Below, one piece after another: positions 33,464 through 44,838 of a DNA stretch of 64,000 nt; position 1 is the first letter of the stretch, and each line of letters begins with the position of its first letter. The position numbers and the translations under genes were made by a program. The notes under the pieces were generated by a model. It saw nothing but the letters and a program-made list of their open reading frames with translations. It searched no databases and was not told the DNA's origin. Location: the NCBI GenBank assembly GCA_030998015.1, contig JARWMV010000068.1, positions 19,931-83,930 on the forward strand, written 5' to 3'. The DNA is from Ceratorhiza oryzae-sativae. Lineage: Eukaryota; Basidiomycota; Agaricomycetes; Cantharellales; Ceratobasidiaceae.

Positions 33464-36400
33464 CTTCCCCCCTTCAAGGCATGGGGGTCATAGGGTGCCT
33501 TTGGGTGTGACTTGACATAGTCAGCAATGAGTTCTGGTGCATTCACCAGGTCATCGTATGTTAGCCATTGTCGCTCATCGTAGCCGAGCCACTTGACATA
33601 GTATTCAAAGATGTTAGATCTTTTGTTGTATTGTGACTTTATGATCTGTTCCACTTCAAATTCTTCTTCCCCTTCAGGAGTTACCACAGGTGGTGGTGGG
33701 GGAACCTGACAGCCATAGGGGTTGTCTTTATATTTGGTCAGGAGTGAGACATGAAACACTGGGTGTATCTTCATGGTTATTGGTAGGTCCAGTTTGTAGG
33801 CATGTGTGCCATGTTGTGCTACCACCTTGAATGGTCCAACTCTTTTGTGGGCCAGTTTCCTGGAGGCCTGCTGTGTCCATATGTTTTCGGTATCAAGCCA
33901 GACTTTGTCTCCAACCTTAATAACTTCAGGAGTCCAATGCTTCTGGTTGTAGTATTCCTTGATCCTCTGGTTTGCTATTTCCAGGGCAGCCTTAAGTTTG
34001 TCATGGCCCTTTTGGAGCCATTCTGCATGGTTGTCTGCTAAAGGGAGTTCTGGTTCCTCCCTGTCCCCGACTGCTAGCCTTGGGTGGAAACTGTAGTTTG
34101 CAAAGAATGGTGATTTGCCAGTTGAGGCGTTGACACCATTATTGTAGGCAAATTCAGCTAATGGTAGGAGCAAGACCCAGTCGTCTTGTCTGTCTGATAC
34201 ATAGTGTCTGATGTACCCTTCCACTACTTGGTTGGCCTGTTTGGACTGGCCATCTGTCTGAGGGTGGTATGCTGTGGAGTAGGAGGGTTTTATATCCAGT
34301 CGTTTGTATAAGTGCCTTAAGAATTTGGATGCAAAGTTGGGGCCGTGGTCTGAGATTGTTTTCCATGGTAACCCATGGAGTTTCCATACATATGTTAGGA
34401 ACAGGTTGGTGCAATCCATAGCACTGGCTTCTGATTGACATGGAATAAAGTGGACCATTTTTGTCAGGTGGTCGACAACTGTAAATATGGCATCAAACCC
34501 CTCTGACAGGGGTAGCCTGGTGATCAGATCATAAGTAATTTCCTCCCAAGGTTTTTCTGGTGCAGGTATTGGGTTTAGGAGCCCTGGGGGAACTTGGTTG
34601 CTGTGCTTGTTCCTGATGCATGACTTGCAGTGTGTGACATATTCATTGACTGATTTTTTCATTGATAACCACGTGTATTTGCGATTTAGCAATTCATATG
34701 TTCTGAACTGTCCTGGGTGTCCTGCTGCTGGGCTGTCGTGACAGCTTTCAATGACCAGTTTGCAAAGTTCTTTGTTATTTGGGATGTAGATTCTGCCCTT
34801 GTGTTGTAAGAGTCCTTCATCCCATTCCCAATCTTTGACCTTCTCATTGTCATCTAGGGCTTTTAGGACTTTTGATAGGTGTTTGTCCCCTGGGATAGCA
34901 TCCCTAATGAGTTGTTCTAGGTCATTGTCTGGCATGATTGCTTGCAGGCATAGTGATTTCAGCTCCAAAAATTGGTTTTGCACAAGCAGAGCTTGGCTCT
35001 CACCCCCCTCTTTAGGGATGTGTCTTGACAGCCTAGAGAGTATGTCTGCCTGGCCATTCTTCACCCCTTCAATATATAGAATTTTGAATTTGAACCTGGA
35101 TAAGAACTCATGCCACCATGTGACCCAACTGTTCAGTGGCCGATTTGTCTTCCAATACTCCAAATTCTTGTGGTCACAAACAATGTTTACCGGGTGTTCG
35201 GCCCCTTCTAGCAAATGACGCCAGTGTTTGAGGGCCTTTATAATTGCCAGCATTTCTTTGTTGTAAATATTGTAATTTCTTTCTGCTGGGACCATTGCCT
35301 TGGAGTAATAGGAAATTGGGTGGAGCATTCCATCCTCTCCATATTGCAATAATACAGCACCTGTGGCATAGCCTGAGGCGTCAGTTTCCAAAATGAATGG
35401 TTTGTTGGGCTCTGGCTGAATTAGGAGGGGGGCTTCTTTTAATTTTTGCTTCAGCAGGTTCCATGCCTGATCCCTTTCTTCTGTCCATTCCCATTTTACA
35501 TCCTTCTTGACAAGTTCATAAAGACATCTTGTAATTTTCGAAAAGTCTTTTATGAAGTGCCTCAACCAATTTGCAAACCCCAACCCTTCCAGGACTTCAG
35601 TTGGGTTGGTAGGGGTTGGCCATTCAACAGCCTTTTCAACCTTGGCTGGGTCTACTTTAATTCCCTGGGGAGTCACTACTATTCCCAGGTAATCAACTTC
35701 AGTGACATCGAAAACGCATTTCTCCAGGGCGCAATAGAGGCCAGCTTTTTGAAGGCAATGTAAGACTTCCTTGACATGTTCATCATGTTCTTCCTGGTTT
35801 TTGGAGAATACTAATATGTCGTCCATATAGATTACCACATAAATGCCTTTGATGTCTTGGAACTCTTCCCAGATCATGGCCATGAAGGTTCCTGGTGCGT
35901 TCTTTTGACCAAATTGCATGACTAAGGGCTTGTACAGCCCATATTTGGTCTTAAAAGCTGCTTTCCATTCATCCCCTTCCTGAATTTGTATGAGGTTGAA
36001 GCCCCATTTTAGATCAAACTTGGTGAATATCTTTGCCCCACACAGCGTCTCCACAATATCATTGATGCGTGGGAGTGGGTACACATTAGAGACTGTCATT
36101 TTGTTTAGTCACCGGTAGTCGATGCACATGTGCAGCTTCCCATTCTTCTTTTTGACAAATATGACTGGAGATGCCATTGGTGACCTTGAGGGTCTGATAT
36201 GCCCTGCTTTCAGTTGGCGCTCCAAGGTTTTGCACAATTCTGCATCTTCCTTGACACCCACACTATATATGGGGCCATGCCTTGGCTTGGCATCTGGTTT
36301 TAAATCTATTTCCATATCCCACTTTCTATGGGGTGGTAACGGCTGGATGTCGTCTTCTTCAGCGAATATTTTCTTGAACTCCCTGTATTTGATTGGGAGG

Positions 36401-36981
36401 GAATCTAAAGAGTCCAACTGGAGCTCCTTGGGTTTGTTTGCTTGCACATGTAGGGGTTTTGTAATGCAGTGTTTCAAGCAGATTGGTGAGTTGAACTTCA
36501 TATCTTTCCCCTCCCAATCAATGTCTGGGTTATGGAATTTGAGCCACGACATGCCCAGAACTAGATCATTTTTGCTGACATTCACAATGTAGGCACTGAG
36601 GATCTCTCGGTGCTCTTGAATACACAACTCAAAGGTGCAGTAATGGGTCACAGACCCAGAGTCTATCTCCCTTCCATCGATTACCCTCAGTTTCTTGGGT
36701 GTTTTTAGGACGATGGTGGGAATATGGTATTGTTTAACCAAATCTTCATGTATAAATACTGACGTGGCCCCTGAGTCAATCATGGCCCATCCATTAAATT
36801 TTTTCATGTTATATGCAGATTTGCGTTCAGGGGTTATGCACAGGGGAAATGCATGAAAGAAAAACTGTAGCTGTGATTGGTTTCCTAACAACATACATTC
36901 CATTTCCATATTTTTATTTTCATTATGCGCATTTTGTAACATAGCGCCCAAGACCACCCCCCTGGCACAGTTTGAGCTCAT
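33451..36981 (-). pseudogene. G2 pol: protease, RT, RNase H, integrase, chromodomain (one stop)
   Basis: The first frame (36109-36981) starts with an ATG that overlaps the gag stop (ATGA). It holds the protease (MIDSGATSVFIHEDL) and the RT N-terminus to LHMCIDYR. A single TGA at 36106-36108 follows, where relatives have a sense codon. The second frame (33451-36099, 882 codons) is otherwise complete: RT with YMDDILVFS, RNase H (AERNYNIYNKEMLAIIK), integrase zinc site (SCIRNKHSNQ), core (TVVDHLTKM / SDHGPNF / QSKQANQV, the last showing K where the catalytic E usually stands), and a chromodomain (YYVKWLGYDERQWLTYDD). With one nonsense codon and the doubtful Glu it is close to, but not, functional. 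The frame ends inside the LTR edge. Confidence 0.9.
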
Positions 36982-38366
36982 TCTTTTACCAACTCTTTGT
37001 TGGTTGTTTCTACATCCTCAACCACTGCCTTGTATCCTGACATCTTAGCTGAGGGGCATTTGGCTGCAATATGACCCCGTCCTCCACAGTTATAGCAGGT
37101 GTTTGTCCCCTTTCCTTTTCCTGCGCTATCCAGATCCATTGTGTCTGGATCCCTTGCCTTGGGGGCTGCTGGTGGATGATTATCCTTCTTTATGTCCTTG
37201 AAGGATTCTTGTACATTGGCATTGCTGCCATCGTAGCAGACAGTTGGAACTGTGAAGCCCTTCGCATTGGGCCCAATGGCCACAATCTGACCTTTTACAG
37301 CTCTCCCATCCTTAATCTTATATATCCATTCCCCATTTTTGAATTTCTCCTTTTGGGGAGTGCTTTGGGGGTTATTGGTCAGCCTACTGGATGAGGCATT
37401 GCTGCTGGGTTTGTTACTCCCATGAGATGTTTGTTTGCTACCGAACAAGATGAGGTGGCGGTCAATTTCTAGGGCTTGCTGAGTGAGTTGGGCAAAGGTT
37501 TTGGTGCAGGGGTCATAGTTTTGGGCCACCATGCTATCTGTTACATCTGATGATAGACCATTGTAGAACTGATCATGCATGGCGGCATCGTTGTAGTTGA
37601 GACCTGTGGAATATAGGTTGAATAGGGTGAGGTAATCCTGAACTGTCTTGGATTGTTTCAGTTTCCGCCACTTGTCGTGGTTATTTTCAGTGCAGTTCAG
37701 ATCCCCATAACAGGTAGTAAATTCTTGCCAGAACAGACTGGCATTGTGAAGCCAGGGGATCGCAGTTCCAGGGTTTAAAATTTCAAATTCTTCATATGAG
37801 TTGACCCATTCGGCTGCTGATCCTTCAAGATAGGATGTGATAAATGCGACCACTTGGTCAGCTGAGTGCCCACTCATATTGGTATTGATGTATTGGGTGC
37901 ATGTGATCCTGAATGAGATGGCTTCTTCACACTTTGTGCCATTGAACTTTTGGGGAGCTGCCATCTTGACTTTTATGGCTGATCCGCCAGTGGTAACAGT
38001 AGCTGTTGGCTGTGGTTGGGTCGCACCAGTGATTGGTTGTGCTTGGGTGGCACCTGAGCCACCTGATGAGGTGTTTATTTGTGCTTCAACACGTGTGATC
38101 GTCGTTTGAAGTATTGCTAACATGCCCACAAGGTTATTGACACTGGTGGCCAGTCCAGCCACATTGGCATCTATTTTTGTCTGGTTGGTGGTGAGCCTTG
38201 CTTCGAGCGTATCTGTGTATGTCTTGTTGTTATGTTCTACGTCTCCAATGTCATTTTGGAGGTTGTTGGTTCGTTCTTGTAGTTCATCCATTGACTGGAG
38301 CATATAGATGACTTTTTCCCCATCAGACATATTTGCCCAAGCAGGGGTAGAGGGTTGTGACGCCAT
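36978..38366 (-). CDS. G2 gag (intact)
   Basis: The start is placed at 38366 (MASQPSTP) because G4 has the same MASQ start at 47035; the frame is open 11 codons further up without need. 462 aa. Residues about 30-100 are coiled-coil-like (LQERTNNLQNDIGDVEHNNK). A Gly/Thr/Gln linker follows, then the capsid-like core (MAAPQKFNGTK... and WVNSYEEFEILNPG), and a CCHC knuckle CYNCGGRGHIAAKC near the end. It stops at TGA 36978 overlapping the pol ATG, a layout suited to reinitiation. Its product would assemble the virus-like particle in the cytoplasm. Confidence 0.9.
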   Translation of the reverse strand: MASQPSTPAWANMSDGEKVIYMLQSMDELQERTNNLQNDIGDVEHNNKTYTDTLEARLTTNQTKIDANVAGLATSVNNLVGMLAILQTTITRVEAQINTSSGGSGATQAQPITGATQPQPTATVTTGGSAIKVKMAAPQKFNGTKCEEAISFRITCTQYINTNMSGHSADQVVAFITSYLEGSAAEWVNSYEEFEILNPGTAIPWLHNASLFWQEFTTCYGDLNCTENNHDKWRKLKQSKTVQDYLTLFNLYSTGLNYNDAAMHDQFYNGLSSDVTDSMVAQNYDPCTKTFAQLTQQALEIDRHLILFGSKQTSHGSNKPSSNASSSRLTNNPQSTPQKEKFKNGEWIYKIKDGRAVKGQIVAIGPNAKGFTVPTVCYDGSNANVQESFKDIKKDNHPPAAPKARDPDTMDLDSAGKGKGTNTCYNCGGRGHIAAKCPSAKMSGYKAVVEDVETTNKELVKE

Positions 38367-38576
38367 TTCAGAGAAGACTTGGTAAAATTCTAAAGACAAC
38401 GGAGACGATAAGGAAGTACAGGGAATTGGGAGTTGTTTTGATAATATAGGATTTCAGTTCCCTGCACAAGTCTATAAACCTCAAAGTTTCTGATTCTTGC
38501 AAACCTTAACCAAGTATTGTCCAAGTCCCAACTTTTGGTGTCTTGGCAACAATATGGGCACTCCACCCTCTTTAGT

Positions 38577-39053
38577 TTAGTTTGGTCCCGAAGGAGCGCT
38601 TCCTTGGGGAGGATTGATTTGGGCTGCTGGAAGGGGTGTTTCTTCCTGAATTGGCAAGCCTGTGCCACTTAGAAAGGTGGGGTGAGGGAGGTCTGACGGC
38701 GTTGAGAAGACGGGGAAGGCGTACTTGTGGGGTTCAACTGTTTCCCAGACTATAGCTTCTAGTTGGAGATGGTCTTGGAGGAGGGATAGGTAGTCCTCCT
38801 GGTGTTTGCGCAAACGTTCAGTTAAGTGCACGCAACGGGCCTCGGCTTCGCAAAGTTTTTCACAGGTTTCTTTGTACTTATTCCGGTAATGATGGTACCT
38901 GTCTTGGAAATTTTCGATAGTGTTTAACAGGTGACAAAGAAGCTGTTGACCAAGGTTCTCCAGCTTATAGCTGGTTGTGGGGGATGGTGTAATAGTAAAG
39001 GAATTTGTCCTTCTTAGGACAATAAGGGCAGCGCGCTGGGAAGGTGGCTCCAT
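38577..39053 (-). CDS. G2 leader ORF, coiled-coil protein (ORF0b)
   Basis: 158 aa, ATG at 39053 (MEPPSQRAAL). The same start and sequence exist in G4 (MEPPSQHTAP, about 48018). Residues about 35-100 are charged and heptad-like (NFQDRYHHYRNKYKETCEKL...), so probably coiled coil. The C-terminal part is Pro-rich (FSTPSDLPHPTF). It lies between the 5' LTR and gag, where gypsy elements normally have no gene. Function unknown; presence in two elements argues that it is real. Confidence 0.65.
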   Translation of the reverse strand: MEPPSQRAALIVLRRTNSFTITPSPTTSYKLENLGQQLLCHLLNTIENFQDRYHHYRNKYKETCEKLCEAEARCVHLTERLRKHQEDYLSLLQDHLQLEAIVWETVEPHKYAFPVFSTPSDLPHPTFLSGTGLPIQEETPLPAAQINPPQGSAPSGPN

Positions 39054-39300
39054 TTGCCTGATGGCAAATTTTGCACTCAGGGGCACCTGGCTTGGTGACA
39101 AAGGCTTGTTGGGTGCGTCCGACTTTTTGGGGGTGGACTTTGATAATTAATACTCAGTTGAAATCGATGTGCCCAGCTTCTTCAAGGATACTTTCGACTG
39201 AGTTGAGGGTGAAGCAGTGGATTGACAGGTGTCCGAACCACCCACACAGACAGCAGCGCTGGTCTTCTGTAAAAGGTTGTGCCACTTGAGGGCTGTGCAT
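38965..39300 (-). pseudogene. G2 leader ORF, zinc-knuckle protein (ORF0a, one stop)
   Basis: It starts at ATG 39300 (MHSPQVAQPF). There are three cysteine groups: CCLCGWFGHLSIHC, CKIC and CPYC, like a double zinc-binding module. A TGA at 39154-39156 interrupts it where G4 has a His codon (INFNHVKIIKV). Its end overlaps the start of ORF0b in another frame. Confidence 0.55.
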
Positions 39301-39649
39301 TCCGTCAGAGACATACTCAAGCAAAAGCAGGATGAAAGAAAAATAGACCCTTCCCAAGTCTATTGGAATAGGGAGGTGACCTCCATTGCTCAGCTACTTA
39401 AGGGCAATGAGTGACCCCACCTCTTGTCAACGAAAGAGATTAGAGAACCAAAGCTTGTTACAACGTGTGAGGGACCTGGCTATGCAAGGTTTCACAGAGG
39501 CGCATATAGGGCAATGATATCTCATGGCTGTGGATAGGTGGAGTAGGATTGGGGAAGGCAACAGGGAGTTATCTCAAGACAACACCAACGGCGTTCCAGA
39601 AGTATCCCAGATGACACTGAGACTTACAATTGTCAAGAACTTGACCTGA

Positions 39650-41470
39650 TGTTGATGACGACAAGTCAGGCAACAAGGAAAAGAGTAAGAAAGGAAAAGA
39701 ACTTGTATTCGATGAGAGGTCAAGTTCTTGAGGAGCCCTCTGCGAACTTGACCTGGTTTATATACATAGTACAAGCCACATCATAACAAACAAGTCCGTA
39801 CAGTGAGTCATGACTGATAAGAGATTAGAGAAGCTGTGCCAGAATTTTGCAGGACTCCGGCACCTGCAGCAGGACTCCTGCGCTTTTTGGCCATTCTGGC
39901 ACTGGCACTGGCACTGGCTCGCCAGTTGCCGGAGTCCGTGCCAGAATTCTGGCAGGTGCAGGAGCATGCCAGAATCCCGGGACTCCTGCAACTGGCTATG
40001 GTCAGAACTCACCACATCAAGTTGTGTAATAGCTCATTAGATGCGCAGAAGAGAGAGCATTCCAATGATATAGAGCACGTTTCATACAAAATTCATTCTG
40101 GCAAATTTTACACAGTTCTTTTGTTCGGGTCTTTGTGGCCAACATTTCCAGGGCCATAAACCTCACCACAATCTCTCGCAAAGTAGCTCATTAAATGCGC
40201 AAAAATCAGGAGATCACAGATATGTCATTTGCTCCGCGCAAAAATTCGATAACGCATAGTTCGCTCCAAATTGATGCTCAGGAAATATTCTGGGAAATGC
40301 GCACATGCTTTTCACCACAAAGAAAGCTGTTTGAAGCTTATCCGACCAGCTAGCCTTTCTCCTGAGCTTGAAAAACCACTACTGACATTATATCTAGTAA
40401 ATACATTGACTGGATAACTATGAACCGGGGTGTGTGCAGGCAACCTCACTGTCAACCCAGCAGAATCACTGCACATGGTCGGAAATTTATGTTATAAGCT
40501 TGTTCCAGATGTTTCAGGTACCTGAGATAGGGCAATAAGCATCCCTGAATCTGTCTGTGATACTAAGAAAGCCAGAATAGCACTGTGTGGGTGTCCATGG
40601 CGCATTTCAGGGGGTTTTCAGCATCAGGGGCGCTGTTCCCCCAGTTTCACCAGCTAAAACACCTTCAATCAGGCTGGTTTTTGGTATATAGAGTCCTTAT
40701 GATAATGCGCATCGACTCCGCGCAAGGGAGCGAGGTTTGCACGGCTGGTTTCACTAGCGCTTGTGGCGCTGTTCAGGGGTTTCCCCCTTTATATCCCTGA
40801 TAACTTTCGATAAAAGCGTTCGTTTATTATGAAAATATGTGCATTCGATTCCTCTCAGTGAGACGAGTCAATTGGTATGTATATCGCCCCAATTAGAGCT
40901 CAGGATAGCGAGCTTGAACATCTGCGCATCCCCTGAATATTTTTCTTAGACGATTCTGCGCCGATACTGCTCATTTCTTAACCGTTTGTAATCAAGTAAA
41001 GTACAATTTGATCCGCTGAATTTTGCGCATTTTATGAGTGCTTAATATATGCAATCCGTGGTGGTCATGTACAGGTGACAATGTGCCAGTATTCAGGTAT
41101 GCATGTATGCAGGTATGCCAGTACTGCAGGACTCCGCCTAGGACTCCAGCACCCTTGAGGCTATTCTGGCACCTGCACTGGCAACTGGCACACCGGAATT
41201 TGCTGGAATTTTAGCCAGAATTCTGGCAAGTTCTGGCTGCAGGAGCCTGGCACAGCACCTCTATAAGAGATAGAAGCAGTAGAAGCGACTGCGGAACTGC
41301 AGAATTTCACATCAGAGTTGAAATACATCTTGGTTGTCAGTCCGGACCACCCCCTGAATCACATGACACAGATATACCATAAAAGGCAAGTATGTTTGAA
41401 GCTGGTCTCATAAAATGTAGTAAATCAAGAAAATATTATAGAGTGGATATATGCATGTCAGTTTGTGACA
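39650..41470 (-). repeat. G2 5' LTR (with hAT inside)
   Basis: TGTTGATGACGAC...GTTTGTGACA, split by the 1.44 kb hAT at 39826-41263. Confidence 0.9.
39826..41263 (-). mobile_element. Non-autonomous hAT element, copy 2 (1.44 kb)
   Basis: Inverted, nearly identical copy of 470-1903. Perfect 8 bp duplication taagagat at 39818-39825 and 41264-41271; the uninterrupted site is seen in the other G2 LTR at about 33047. It is among the most recent insertions of the nest. Confidence 0.93.
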
Positions 41471-41475
41471 TCACC

Positions 41476-43269
41476 AATACCACAGGTGATAGCTCAGGCA
41501 GCAAGTTCGACACTGACGATGCATACAGCATTACTTCCAATGTACTGTCCCTTACTGACACTCCCACCATATCCTTGACCAGTGAGAGCCCAACCTCCAA
41601 AGCCATTGAACTACCTGCATACAATGAGCTCAATGGATTGGAGGAAGTGTTCTTCAAGCTCACCCTTGATGATCCTGTTCCACCAAAAACAGAACTGTCC
41701 ATGGCAACTCCTGATGCCCCTGAAACACATTGGTCCTTCCCCACTCAACATATACTGTCCGAAGACAACCCGACTGTTGAGCAAGCATTATCCGGACCGA
41801 ATGCAACCGAATGGAAGTCAGCCATGGAAGTGGAAGTGGCCACCCTTGAGAAAATGGGAAGTTACAAACTTGTCGACCTCCCAGCCAATCGAAAAGCCAT
41901 TGGAAACAAATGGGTACTAACCATTAAATGCAACAAAAATGGTAAGCCTGTTTGTTATAAGGCTCAATTAGTTGCGCAGGGATTTAGTCAGCAACCAGGA
42001 ATCAACTTTGGAGATACTTACACACCGGTTGTACAACTTGATTCTATTTGTATCATCACATCCTTGGTGAATCAATTCAATTGGGACTTGAGGCAGCTTG
42101 ATGTAAGTTCTGCTTACCTACATGCGAACATAAATGAAGAACTTTATATGCATCAGATACCATACTTCAAGGACAAAACAAATAAGGTACTTTGTCTTAA
42201 ACATTCAATTTATGGACTGAAACAAGCAGGTTGAATGTGGAATCAGTTATTCAATAATAAACTCAAGCGGCTTGGATATGTACCTTGCAAAACCGACGTG
42301 TGTGTTTATTGACATATAATCAACATTGAAGATGAACTCTTCATTGCAATACTTGCAATTCACATTGACAACATTATGGTTGCAAGTTCGAGCAACCATA
42401 CTGACTTTGTTATCAAAGAACTAATGGAAGCCTTTGAAATGCGCAACCTAGGTTCCATCCAACACTTCTTAGGTATAAGCTTTACTTGTGATCGTGAGCA
42501 AGGCACTTTAACTTTGAGTCAAAAAGCATATATTGACTCTATAGTTGAATCTGCAGGTTTGCAGAATGCCTACACCACTCACATGCCCATGACACTGAAT
42601 ATTCAACTCACTTGATTTGAAGGTACAAAATCCAATTTTAATTATGGAATGTACATTGGTAAGCTACTATATGTGGCCCTTTGCACAAGGCCCAACATAG
42701 CTTATGTCATTACATTCCTAGCCCAATTCACAATGTGCTTTGGATTGGCACATGTGACAGCTGTGAAGCACATGATCTGTTACCTAAAGGGCACTGCTTC
42801 ACATGGGATAATGTACCATTGATCCAATGAAGGATTTGGAGAGTTAGGATATTCAGATGCTGACTGGGGGAGTAACTTACTTGACTGTAAGTCCATCTCT
42901 GGTAATATATTTTTACTCAGAGGTGCAGCTATTTCTTGGTCTGCTAAGAAGCAAGCCACCATTGCTTTATCAATGATGGAAGCTGAGTATATGGCACTTT
43001 CACATGCATGTACTCAGGCACTATGGCTGTGCCAGTTTCTTGAAGAGTTATACTATGAAGCTGACACACCAACCCTAATACTTTCAGATAATCTTGCTGC
43101 ACTTACGCTTTCAGTTGAGTTGCAATGTCATGGATGCTTGAAACACATCAACATTTGCCATCACTTCATGTGTGATGTTATTGAGCAGCGCAAGGTATCT
43201 ACTTTGTATGTACTGTCCAAAGAGAACCTTGCCAATGCACTAACTAAAGCATTGCCGGCTCCCCTTTAG
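41476..43269 (+). pseudogene. Copia C1 reverse transcriptase and RNase H (broken)
   Basis: 41476-42234 reads the RT N-part (NATEWKSAMEVEVATLEKMG, then GNKWVLTIKCNKNGKPVCYK). 42376-42615 contains the catalytic region, where the YVDD box reads HIDN, so the active site is lost. 42973-43269 is RNase H (MMEAEYMALSHACTQALWL) and the tail STLYVLSKENLANALTKALP. Stops at 42232, 42309, 42616 and 42822 among others. Confidence 0.85.
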
Positions 43270-43475
43270 TTATTTCTAAGCCAATTATGGGGGAGCTGTA
43301 CACAATGATTACTGAAGTTGAAGAGGATGAGTAATCAACCTGTATAATCAATATAATAGTTGAATTGAAATAATGGAATCATTCTGAATGTTTGAAAGTC
43401 TGATACAGTCTTTGGAATTGGCTATATTCATGTAATAAATTTCTAATCATTCCTGTAGTTTACACTTACTTGATT

Positions 43476-43721
43476 AAGGGGGAGTGTAGAATATTCATGT
43501 ACATACTCAAATGATCTAGAATGCGTATGAGTCAGTAATCAAGTCAAGTGTGAATGCATCATGTATGCGCAGTATATGCGCAGCAGCAGAGCATATGACT
43601 CATGTGAATACATTGGGTATAAATAAGGACTCTATGAGCCCCCCATACTCCATCTCTTCACTTACATTCACACATTCTTTTGTAAACCGTTTTTATATAA
43701 TATATACATTTGATTTCTATA
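43476..43721 (+). repeat. C1 polypurine tract and 3' LTR
   Basis: The tract aagggggag (43476-43484) is followed by the 237 bp LTR (43485-43721), and then by the aattt duplication. Confidence 0.9.
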
Positions 43722-44700
43722 AATTTCAGTCCCGGTTTTGTTGCAGAACTTGCATAAGTGGCAGTTGATGAGCTCTTTGCTGTTATCAAAATGTATGCAC
43801 TTGATTTTGCAGCCTTTCTGAGTGCAAATGAAATTTGCCAGTGCAATGTAGCAATCAACAGCTTCACTTTTATTGCACATGAAGTTGACAAACATAAATC
43901 AGGTGGCTGCATTGATGAATACTATGTAGTAGTGATTGCCTTGGATTGAGTTTATCAATGCCAGGCCCCAGACATCTGAGTAAATGAGATTGGCAATCTT
44001 GCAAGGGGTTTTGATGGCAACAGTACCAAAGGACACGTGTGAGATTTGCCTTGTACACACCCTAGGCAATCAAAATTTGGGTCAAGCAGGACTGATTTGG
44101 GATTAGCAATTTTGAGACTGCAAGCAAGGTTGCTGTTCTTGAAGCAAATAATTTTTTGCAGGTCTTTATGTGCAAGTATTATGTGCCAATCATGTAGAGG
44201 GTGCACAATGTATGTGTGTTGATGCAGGTCTGTAGTAGCCATGAGGTACCAGGAGTTTCTGGTTTGGTGTTCACCAATCTTCTTGGCTAGCATGAAGAGC
44301 CATTGATTGTTGGGGCTGATTTTGTCAAAGAAAGCAATTGTGTCACAGGTCATGTGAGCAGAGCAACAAGGATATTCATCAGTCCAAGAGGATAGGGATA
44401 AAAGGTTGACTGGCAAGTTTTCAACAAGGACAACATTTGTAAAGTATATGCAGCTGTCAGGTGATCTGTACTGAGGCTTGTTGTTAATGACCCCAGGCAC
44501 ATGCGCATATGTGTGCAAAGTGATTTTGCCAAAACCCAAGATGGTGGCTGTGTTGCCAATGCCCTGGATTGTCAATGACATTGGAATAAAATTGGTTAAA
44601 TGCTCATGCCAGCTGGTAACATGGCAGGATGCACTGGAGTCAATGATCCAGGTGTTGTCTAGACCAATGCCAAATTGGGTGTTGTTCTGCAAAGAGAAGG
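43722..44700 (-). pseudogene. Copia C2 protease and integrase N-part (broken)
   Basis: 43955-44692 reads a copia protease (WIIDSSASCHVTSWHEHL, with DSS in place of DSG) followed by the pre-integrase zinc site (HDWHIILAHKDLQKI and FDCLGCVQGKSHTC). 43658-43912 shows the integrase start. It is cut at 43722 by C1 and resumes at 29681. Confidence 0.8.
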
Positions 44701-44838
44701 AGAAATGTTTGAAGCTTTTGGCAAAATATCACTGAATGCATGTTGGTAGATCTTCAAATGCAGGTGGATTTGGAGTAGTAAGGAGCTCTCAGGTAATCAG
44801 TGTGCAAGAAGATTGTTAGTTTGAGCTGGGTGTATGCA

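Larger units (their letters stand above)
32880..41470 (-). mobile_element. Gypsy element G2 (nested in C1)
   Basis: LTRs at 32880-33463 and 39650-41470, both 375 bp once their own insertions and duplications are removed. The 5 bp duplication tcacc is at 32875-32879 and 41471-41475. The polypurine tract (minus: ccttgaaggggggaag) lies at 33464-33479. The coding part is the best preserved in the window: one nonsense codon in pol and one in the leader ORF. I count about nine LTR differences, all transitions, so it is recent. Confidence 0.93.
29682..43721 (+). mobile_element. Copia element C1 (full span, with nested G2)
   Basis: The LTRs are 237 bp each, tgtagaatattc...tttctata, with the 5 bp duplication aattt at 29677-29681 and 43722-43726, inside C2. 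C1 is plus-oriented: gag, protease and integrase lie left of the G2 insertion, RT and RNase H right of it. The LTRs differ at roughly 11 of 237 positions by eye, more than the G2 pair, which agrees with C1 being the older of the two. Confidence 0.92.
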
